A stretch of DNA of 64,000 nt from Streptomyces sp. NBC_01197. GTDB taxonomy: Bacteria > Actinomycetota > Actinomycetes > Streptomycetales > Streptomycetaceae. The DNA is taken from NCBI RefSeq assembly GCF_036010505.1, contig NZ_CP108569.1, positions 4,506,001 to 4,570,000 on the forward strand, read 5' to 3'. The translations under genes were made by a program, and so were the position numbers. The notes below the pieces were generated by a model. That model searched no databases and had not been told where the DNA came from. It was given only the letters and a program-made list of their open reading frames with translations. Shown in pieces: positions 58,596-64,000 of the stretch. Within the stretch, counting starts at the first letter, position 1. Each line of letters opens with the position of its first letter.

Positions 58596-59272
58596 GCGGC
58601 CACCGCCAGACGGATTGTGCGGAGCTGGGTGCCGATGAGGAGGGTGTAGGCCGGGGGGATGCATTCGCGGATGCCGTCGCGGTTCATCCAGGGCACGCCC
58701 ATCACGCGGCGGGCGTGGTCGACGCCGGAGAAGTTCCCCACGAACTGGCCGTAGTGGCCGGGCGGTACGGGGCGGCCCATCTTCGCCTGCCGCACCATGT
58801 GTTCCGGGTGTGCGGGTACTCCGAGGAAGACGTCCGGGCTGGTCTCGAAGTAGCGGTGGCGGTAGGTGGCCATGCCGAACATGGCTCCGCACAGCATCAC
58901 CGGGGCGTTCAGCTTGGCCAGCGCGCCCCGGACGTTCTCCATCACCCATGGGCGGCCTGTGGACTCCAGGGCGGCCCGGGTGGGGGCGATGAGGTCGGGG
59001 TGGGCGCGGCCCTGGATGCGCTGGCAGTCGCTGTCGAACTGGCACGGCGGGGATGCGTGGATGGCGTCGTACTCATGGCCGTGGGCGCGGATGTACTCGA
59101 CCGCGTCCCCCTGGATGTACCGGTAGGGGTAGCGGGGCTGCGGGTCCTTGTCGATGCCGGTCACGTCGAATCCGGCATCGTCGTAGCCCTTGCCGGCGCC
59201 GCCCTGGCAGCAGAACGCGTCGAGCAGGCGCGGCCGGATGGGCACTCGCCGGATGTCGGTGGGATGGGTCAT
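58592..59272 (-). CDS. Small DNA C5-methyltransferase-like protein (copy 2)
   Basis: 226 aa, same fold as its neighbour: RLLDAFCCQGGAGKGYDDAGFDVTGID (motif I), IHASPPCQFDSDCQRIQGR with the full PPCQ catalytic motif, PWVMENVRGALAKLNAPVMLCG (ENV) and MATYRHRYFETS. The C-terminal part HYGQFVGNFSGVDHARRVMGVPWM, then IRECIPPAYTLLIGTQL, closes the fold. Catalytic residues look complete but a target-recognition domain is minimal. ATG 59272 follows GGAGGT; it heads the overlapping replication operon. Confidence 0.82.
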   Translation of the reverse strand: MTHPTDIRRVPIRPRLLDAFCCQGGAGKGYDDAGFDVTGIDKDPQPRYPYRYIQGDAVEYIRAHGHEYDAIHASPPCQFDSDCQRIQGRAHPDLIAPTRAALESTGRPWVMENVRGALAKLNAPVMLCGAMFGMATYRHRYFETSPDVFLGVPAHPEHMVRQAKMGRPVPPGHYGQFVGNFSGVDHARRVMGVPWMNRDGIRECIPPAYTLLIGTQLRTIRLAVAA

Positions 59273-59360
59273 GCTGGTGACCTCCACAGGTCTGTTGGTG
59301 GCAGGTGGACAAGGGCGGCCCCGGTTCTTTGGCGAGATGCGGGGGCCGCCCTTGGCGTAG

Positions 59361-59831
59361 CTAGCCGAAGATGCGGTTGCGCTTGATGACGGCTTTGCGG
59401 ATGTTGACCGTGCTGCCCTTGCCGCTGCTGATGGCCTGGATGGGGGTCCGAAGGGCGAGGACGATGACGGCGACCCACACCAGTGCGCCGCCGCTGATTC
59501 CTGCGGCGGCGCTGACGACTTCTCCGATGCCGTAGCCGAGGCCGGCCGCGAGGGCCCCGCCACCGAGTCCGGCGCCTATGAAGCGCTGCGCGACGGGGTC
59601 CAGGAGAGGGAGGGGGGTGAGGTCGCGCGGCTGTGCGGGGGCGGCCGGTGCTGGGGCGAGGTGCTTGGGCATGGGGACCATGCGGCCGTAGGCGTCGGGC
59701 ACCCACACCACCGGCTGACGTGCGCCGTAGAAGTCCATGGCTGCCGACGGGCTGGGCTCGTGCAGGGCGAGGGGCTGAGGGCGGTGCACGACGACCGTCG
59801 CGGGGTGCTGGTAGGCGCTGGGTTCGTTCAT
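59361..59831 (-). CDS. Spd-type membrane protein (DUF6251-like)
   Basis: 156 aa. The first 80 residues are Pro/Ala rich (MNEPSAYQHPATVVVHRPQP; YGRMVPMPKHLAPAPAAPAQ). Two hydrophobic stretches follow at about 87-110 and 114-128 (GGALVWVAVIVLALRTP). The basic end is NIRKAVIKRNRIFG. The layout resembles DUF6251/SpdB proteins of Streptomyces conjugative elements, which help plasmids spread between mycelial compartments. ATG 59831 follows AGGAG. Confidence 0.65.
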   Translation of the reverse strand: MNEPSAYQHPATVVVHRPQPLALHEPSPSAAMDFYGARQPVVWVPDAYGRMVPMPKHLAPAPAAPAQPRDLTPLPLLDPVAQRFIGAGLGGGALAAGLGYGIGEVVSAAAGISGGALVWVAVIVLALRTPIQAISSGKGSTVNIRKAVIKRNRIFG

Positions 59832-59842
59832 GGCCGGGCTCC

Positions 59843-60037
59843 TCAATTTCCGATGTTCGGGATGGCGTTGGTGATGGCGCTGACCAGGTGGCTGACGGTG
59901 CCGTTGGCGTTGGTGGAGGCGAGGTAGAAGCCGAAGAGCACGGCGACCACCGCCGCGCCGCCACCGAGGGCTTTGAAGCGCAGGAGGAGCAGCAGGCCGG
60001 CGGCGAGCAGCAGGACGAGCGGGATCGTGATGACCAT
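59843..60037 (-). CDS. Small membrane protein (Spd-like)
   Basis: 64 aa with two hydrophobic helices: MVITIPLVLLLAAGLLLLLR and GGGAAVVAVLFGFYLAS, then a polar tail HLVSAITNAIPNIGN. Typical of the tiny spread genes between traB and the replication genes of AICEs. ATG 60037 behind GGAGG. No more specific family seen. Confidence 0.7.
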   Translation of the reverse strand: MVITIPLVLLLAAGLLLLLRFKALGGGAAVVAVLFGFYLASTNANGTVSHLVSAITNAIPNIGN

Positions 60038-60054
60038 GGGGGTTCCTCCGGGGG

Positions 60055-60306
60055 TCAGTGGGTGCCGGCGCGGTAGGTGTGGCGGCTGACGTTGTAGAGG
60101 TGGCGGCCGAGGCGTATGCGCTTGCCGGTGGTCTGGCAGCGGCGGCAGTCCTTGCCGCGCTTGGCCCTGCCCTTGCGGTCGACGCGGACGGCGTAGCCCA
60201 TGCCACGGCAGCGCCGGCAGTCACCGAAGGGGCTGAGCCAGCACTTGACGGTGTAACCGAGAGTGATGAGTAGGAGGCAGGCGCTAGCGAGCACGATGGG
60301 GGTCAT
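60055..60306 (-). CDS. Small membrane-anchored zinc protein of the transfer region
   Basis: 83 aa. One N-terminal helix (IVLASACLLLITLGYTVKCW), then two CxxCxG motifs, CRRCRGMG and CRRCQTTG, like half of a DnaJ zinc finger, with a very basic surrounding (RKGRAKRGKD). This is the mobile-element transfer protein type common in AICEs; it could bind DNA at the membrane next to TraB. ATG 60306. Confidence 0.75.
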   Translation of the reverse strand: MTPIVLASACLLLITLGYTVKCWLSPFGDCRRCRGMGYAVRVDRKGRAKRGKDCRRCQTTGKRIRLGRHLYNVSRHTYRAGTH

Positions 60307-60350
60307 GAGGGGCCTCTCCGGGCGGTTTGGAGGGTTTCCGCAGGTGGGGT

Positions 60351-60440
60351 GCTAGGTGCTAGCGGGCTGATCAGGTGCGGTTTGGGTCGCTAGCGAGGTC
60401 GCTAGGTCTAGCGAGTGGTCTTGCTAGACCTAGCGACCTC
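60351..60440. repeat. GGTCGCTAG repeats and 18-bp hairpin downstream of traB (candidate clt)
   Basis: The 9-mer GGTCGCTAG occurs at 60385-60393, 60397-60405 and inverted at 60430-60438; shorter GCTAG cores lie at 60351 and 60358. Positions 60395-60412 and 60423-60440 are perfect 18-bp inverted arms around a 10-nt loop. It lies just past the traB stop. TraB proteins bind short direct repeats in the clt locus, often near traB, so this is a clt candidate; a terminator is the alternative. Confidence 0.65.
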
Positions 60441-60445
60441 GGGGG

Positions 60446-62674
60446 TCAGGCTTCGGCCCGCTTCTTGTTACGGCGGGTGACGGCGTCGATGATGTGCTGG
60501 CGTTCGATACCGCGCCGGTTGGCGCCCTTACCGGCCTCGGTCTTGCCCCACACCTGGTCCGTCTTGATGCCGTAGGGCTTCAGCGCGGCGGCGAGCTGGT
60601 CGGCCTTCGCGCGGCCCTCCAGTGCGGCCCACTCGCCGTACGCGTCGGCGTTGTGCTGGGCGAGGCGGTCCACAACCGTCTCGGACCACACCTTGTCCTC
60701 GCTGCGGCCGAGGACGGCGGCGACGTCGTCCAGGATCGCGTCAGCACTGCGGCTCTTGCTGACCTCTCCGGCCGCGTCACCGGACAGGGTTCCCTGGTCC
60801 TCGCGCAGGGCGCGCGCCCGGTCCAGGATCGTCTCCGCGTCCCGCCCGTTGGCCAGGTAGGTCCGCACGATCCCCGAGTCGTCGGACATGCCCTTGAGCA
60901 GGCCGACACCCTTGTGGGACTTCAGGAGCTTGGAGGCGTCCAGGCCCTCGGAGTAGGACCCGGCGCCCAGCACCACGTCGGAGACCTGCCAGGAGCCCAC
61001 CCGCAGGGAGAAGCGGCCCTGGTGCTGGTCGCGGAGCACGGAGGGGCAGGCAGTGTCGTCGGGCTTCTGCGTGGAGTTCAGGACAGACACACCGACCGCC
61101 GGCGCGACCCGGGCGAGGTAGACGAGCAGGTCAAGGATGGTCTTGCCGTGGACGGGGTGCTGCAAGTACTCCTGCACCTCATCGACGACGACCAGCGTGA
61201 GCGGCATGTTCAGCTTCGGGTCCCGGCTGATCTCCGGGGTCAGCTTGCCCTCGGGGCAGATGTGCAAGGGGAGTTCGGACAGGCGGTGATAGCGGTCCTC
61301 CACATCCGCCTTCAGCTCCATGAGGGAGTTGACCAGGTGCTCCACCGGGTCGAACCCGTCACGGGGCACGATCCCGAACCCGATGCGGTGGGCGACCTTG
61401 GTGAAGCTGCGCCAGTCCGGTGAGGCCTTCCCGTCGAAGACGAGGAGCCGCACATGCGGATCCAGGGCAGCAGCCAGGGCGATGGTGCGGGCGGAGAACG
61501 TCTTGCCCTGCCGGGGCACCGCCCCGACCAGCAACGACATCCACAGCATGGACGCCATGACGGGGTTGCCGCGCTCGTCCACACCCCACGGGAACGGCTT
61601 CCAGAAGTCCACCCGCGTCGCCCCCAGCAGCGGCGACTTACCCGACGGGACAGCGAGCGGGTCACGGTCGGCGATCCAGTACGAGACGCGTCGACCGCTC
61701 GTCTCGTCCTTGTCCAGGAAGAGCTGGGTGGGGGCGATGTCCATGCCGGACGCGAGGCGGGCATGGGCCTTGACCGCGTCCTCGAACGTCTTGCCGTACG
61801 GCAGGTCGACTACCACCCGCCATCCGTCGCCGTCACGGCCGATCGGCCGCGGGAAGGAGATGTTCTGATCCTTGCCCGTCAGCTTGGCCGCCTCGTGGGC
61901 GCGGATGACGACGTCCGACGACAGGCGGCGCTTGCGGAAGGTCACCTTCGCGCGGTCGATCAGCGGTCGGTCCGCCGGCGCACCGACCGCCCCGAGCGCC
62001 GTGGTCAGCGAGGACACCGCCAACAGCAGCAGCCAGGACGGCGCCATGACGTACAGGGTCAGGGCGGCGGCAAGGCCGATGAACGTGCCCAGTCCGGCGA
62101 TGATGCCCCTGAACCGGACGCGGTCGTTGCGCTGGTGAGACAGACGCAGGTACTCCGCCGCGTCCTCGCTCGCCACGGCGGCCAGGCGCAGCGACTTGGC
62201 TTCGGCGTCGAATACCCACCGCCCGACCGCCGTTGACCAGCGCCAGGCGCCGCGCGGGGAGTACCACAGGATCTTCGGGGTGTAGATGGTCGGCAGGCGC
62301 ACCGCGTGGTAGCCGACCATGGCCGAGTAGTGGCGCACTGCCCACTTGCGGACGGCGGTGCGCTGGTCGGGGAGCTTCATCCAGTCCGGCAGGACCGGCA
62401 GGCGCGTCTTGTCCTTGGCCTGCATCCACTCCGCCACGGACGGCGGATACACCGTCTTGGGCGGGTCGACCTCCGCGCCCTCGGTGAGCCCTTCGGCGTC
62501 CGGGTCGTCGGTGTCGGGGAGTTCGGCCTGCCACTCACCCGGCTTCACCTCCCCCACCTCGGGCGCAGTGGCCGGAGCGGCGGAGGTGGTCTTCTTCAGC
62601 GGGAACGGCAGGACCCGCGCGGTCTCGTCTTCCGGCGCCTCAGCAGGCGGACCGGACACACTGATCTCGGTCAT
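60446..62674 (-). CDS. traB: TraB FtsK/SpoIIIE-type conjugative DNA translocase
   Basis: 742-aa septal DNA pump that moves double-stranded element DNA between hyphae. A disordered acidic start (residues 1-90), two membrane helices near 195-235 (GIIAGLGTFIGLAAALTLYVM, then SWLLLLAVSSLTTALGAVG), Walker A GAVPRQGKTFSARTIAL (about 383-399), Walker B LTLVVVDEVQEYL (about 490), LNSTQKPDD, and a C-terminal winged helix (DQLAAALKPYGIKTDQVWG) that in TraB reads the clt repeats. RBS-proximal start ATG 62674 overlaps the upstream stop. Confidence 0.93.
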   Translation of the reverse strand: MTEISVSGPPAEAPEDETARVLPFPLKKTTSAAPATAPEVGEVKPGEWQAELPDTDDPDAEGLTEGAEVDPPKTVYPPSVAEWMQAKDKTRLPVLPDWMKLPDQRTAVRKWAVRHYSAMVGYHAVRLPTIYTPKILWYSPRGAWRWSTAVGRWVFDAEAKSLRLAAVASEDAAEYLRLSHQRNDRVRFRGIIAGLGTFIGLAAALTLYVMAPSWLLLLAVSSLTTALGAVGAPADRPLIDRAKVTFRKRRLSSDVVIRAHEAAKLTGKDQNISFPRPIGRDGDGWRVVVDLPYGKTFEDAVKAHARLASGMDIAPTQLFLDKDETSGRRVSYWIADRDPLAVPSGKSPLLGATRVDFWKPFPWGVDERGNPVMASMLWMSLLVGAVPRQGKTFSARTIALAAALDPHVRLLVFDGKASPDWRSFTKVAHRIGFGIVPRDGFDPVEHLVNSLMELKADVEDRYHRLSELPLHICPEGKLTPEISRDPKLNMPLTLVVVDEVQEYLQHPVHGKTILDLLVYLARVAPAVGVSVLNSTQKPDDTACPSVLRDQHQGRFSLRVGSWQVSDVVLGAGSYSEGLDASKLLKSHKGVGLLKGMSDDSGIVRTYLANGRDAETILDRARALREDQGTLSGDAAGEVSKSRSADAILDDVAAVLGRSEDKVWSETVVDRLAQHNADAYGEWAALEGRAKADQLAAALKPYGIKTDQVWGKTEAGKGANRRGIERQHIIDAVTRRNKKRAEA

Positions 62675-63090
62675 GCTGTACGTGCTCCTTCAGCAGAGTT
62701 GAGGGTTCCGGCGGCGCGCTGCTCTTCGGGGTAGGCGCAGGTCACGCACATGCCGAGCGAGGACGGGATGCAGTACCCGGCGTCCTGGTGGCATTCGGGG
62801 CAGGTGCGGCGGGCGAGCATCGCCAGGGCGAGCGCGCCCCACTTGCGAGAGGTCATCGGCCGGACCGGTTTCGCCTGGTCGATGCGGTAGAGGTAGGCGA
62901 CGAGCGGGCCGCGCCGGTAGCGCGGCCGGATCACTTCCGCCTGCACCCCCTGACCACCCGGGCGAAGCCCCAGGGCCCGTAACTGGCGGCGGGTAGCCAT
63001 GCCCTCGGGGGCGCACCGCCAGATGTGCTGGGGCAGGGTCGCGGAGCGCGGCTCAGGCTGGGCGAGGCACTTGCCATGGGTGATGGCCAT
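62671..63090 (-). CDS. RRQRL-motif-like zinc-binding protein
   Basis: 139 aa. MATRRQLRALGLRPGGQ is the hallmark that names this AICE family (RRQ.L), followed by RRGPLVAYLYRIDQAKPVRPMTSRKW, and a zinc site made of TCPECHQDAGYC and MCVTCAYPEEQ (two CxxC pairs). Function unknown; it regularly precedes traB. Overlaps traB by 4 bp and the upstream gene by 1 bp. Confidence 0.82.
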   Translation of the reverse strand: MAITHGKCLAQPEPRSATLPQHIWRCAPEGMATRRQLRALGLRPGGQGVQAEVIRPRYRRGPLVAYLYRIDQAKPVRPMTSRKWGALALAMLARRTCPECHQDAGYCIPSSLGMCVTCAYPEEQRAAGTLNSAEGARTA

Positions 63091-64000
63091 CAGGCGGCCC
63101 GCTCGGCTCGCAGCGTCTCGCGCAGCATCCGGGCATTCGCCGGGGACGTGCGCAAGGTGCGGCGGATGCCCTCGGCGGTCAGTTTGGCGTCCGGCCAATC
63201 GGCCGTTGCCACACGGGCCTCGCTCAGCAGCTGGTCCGGCGTGCGCTTGGGACGGGTCGACTTCGCGGCCTCCGGGACACGGCCGGTGGCGCGGCGCGGC
63301 TGACTCGACTCGGCAGGCACCACACGCTTCACGATCGGGCGGACCACCGTCGACTCGATGGCCTTGACCGGCTTGCTCGGCAGGGTCGACTTCAGGAAGC
63401 CGACCGCCACCGGGCGGGGCAGTTCCCAGGCTTTCGCGGTGATCGGTTCGCGGGTCGATTCACGCTGGTCAGACGTAGACCGAATCCTCACGGTCGCGGT
63501 AGATTCCTCCGCATTTGCTGCTACGGCGGGGAGGGCGTCCGGGCCGAGGTGGAACATCGCTCCGAGCGCGGCGTCAGCCCCGACCGTGACGCGCTGACGC
63601 TGCACATCGAGCAACGCCGACCCGAGGCCCGTGTCTCCCGATCCGACCTTGCGGGCCAGACGCCACGACGCCCGATCCGAGCGCTTGCGAACGTTCCCAT
63701 CGGGGTGGTTCGCGGCGCGCGCCCGGTGATAGGCGAGCCGCTGCACCACCTCGACCGCACGCCGCTCGCCCTCAGCGTCACGCCCCTCGGTGTGGACCGC
63801 GATGCGGCGGGCGAGGAACGCCATGCCCTCAGCCGACACGCACATACCCATTGGCGTGATGGCGTAGATGACCGTGGTGCCGAGGTCGTCGGCTGCCATC
63901 GCCGCCATTGACGCCGCCGCTGCGGGAAGCGCCCACAAGCCGAGTCGGATGACGCGGGGAGAGGACTGACCGAGCATGGTCAGCCCCAGCAGAACCAGCG
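63090..64000 (-). CDS. Spd-like membrane protein with DNA-binding-like C-terminus (partial)
   Basis: The frame is open to the right edge, so the N-terminus is missing; ATG 63977 is internal to a hydrophobic stretch (LVLLGLTMLGQ) and unlikely to be the start. Visible part: membrane segment LGLWALPAAAASMAAMAADD, YAITPMGMCVSAEGMAFLARR, then about 200 hydrophilic residues rich in Arg/Ser/Thr and a final helical region SEARVATADWPDAKLTAEGIRRTLRTSPANARMLRETL, which resembles the DNA-binding ends of SpdB2/transfer proteins. First visible gene of the tra operon. Confidence 0.6.
   Translation of the reverse strand, partial: LVLLGLTMLGQSSPRVIRLGLWALPAAAASMAAMAADDLGTTVIYAITPMGMCVSAEGMAFLARRIAVHTEGRDAEGERRAVEVVQRLAYHRARAANHPDGNVRKRSDRASWRLARKVGSGDTGLGSALLDVQRQRVTVGADAALGAMFHLGPDALPAVAANAEESTATVRIRSTSDQRESTREPITAKAWELPRPVAVGFLKSTLPSKPVKAIESTVVRPIVKRVVPAESSQPRRATGRVPEAAKSTRPKRTPDQLLSEARVATADWPDAKLTAEGIRRTLRTSPANARMLRETLRAERAA

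Noticed and set aside
57942..59272. Restriction-modification system
   Set aside because: Two methyltransferase-like genes but no endonuclease or specificity gene beside them, and both are embedded in the replication operon.
53240..64000. Prophage
   Set aside because: No capsid, terminase or tail genes. TraB, Spd-type proteins, Prim-Pol and int/xis define a conjugative integrative element.

Overview
The window is high-GC DNA with actinomycete codon use. Its gene content points to Streptomyces: SepX, an SsgA-like sporulation protein, WhiJ/DUF397-type regulator pairs, DUF6227, a PF04672 methyltransferase and an integrative element of the AICE type. Many genes start with GTG, several look leaderless, and one seems to start with CTG.

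Positions 1-34.3 kb look like conserved chromosomal core. In order: a DUF6227 protein (cut by the left edge), a P1-family self-processing peptidase, a small protein whose promoter and N-terminus are tandemly duplicated (141-bp period), a CpaB/SAF-type protein, methylthioadenosine phosphorylase, and an FmdB-type zinc-ribbon/serine-rich protein behind a CIRCE operator. Then come an MFS transporter, a CPA1 antiporter, a penicillin-acylase-family Ntn hydrolase, 5-formyl-THF cyclo-ligase, the galU-moeA-moaC-mog-acetyltransferase run, sepX, tRNA-Ala(CGC), a PF04672 methyltransferase, a GNAT enzyme and exonuclease III. Next is a MerR-controlled three-gene cassette (Baeyer-Villiger-type monooxygenase, esterase-like hydrolase, SDR) that could take an alcohol through ketone and ester to acid plus alcohol. 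It is followed by a small hydrophilic protein, a tricorn-like protease, a TetR/MMPL pair, an SsgA-like protein and a CbiMQO Co/Ni importer with a Nur-like operator.

Positions 34.3-51.2 kb are more accessory: two MFS exporters, a beta-lactamase-fold hydrolase, SDRs, a secreted sedolisin, a TrmB-like regulator, a ClC channel and a TetR/MFS pair with matched operators. This stretch also holds a duplicated and partly decayed module (acyl-CoA-dehydrogenase-like flavoprotein, DUF397 protein, WhiJ-like regulator), an anti-sigma-like ATPase, an SDR with two operator copies but no local regulator, and SRPBCC, DinB and DMT-permease genes. A penicillin-binding protein (51.2-52.9 kb) marks the return to core chromosome.

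From about 53.1 kb to the right edge lies the left part of an actinomycete integrative and conjugative element, all on the minus strand and mostly with 4-bp ATGA overlaps. Reading from the right: Spd-like protein, RRQ-motif zinc protein, TraB translocase, an intergenic repeat/hairpin (candidate clt), three small Spd-type proteins, two very small C5-methyltransferase-like proteins, a prim-pol replicase, a Cys/His protein, a DUF3987 protein, an inverted iteron array (candidate origin or operator), excisionase and tyrosine integrase. A 30-codon orphan 3' end of another gene beside the integrase suggests insertion into the 3' end of a protein gene rather than a tRNA. The right end of the element is outside the window.
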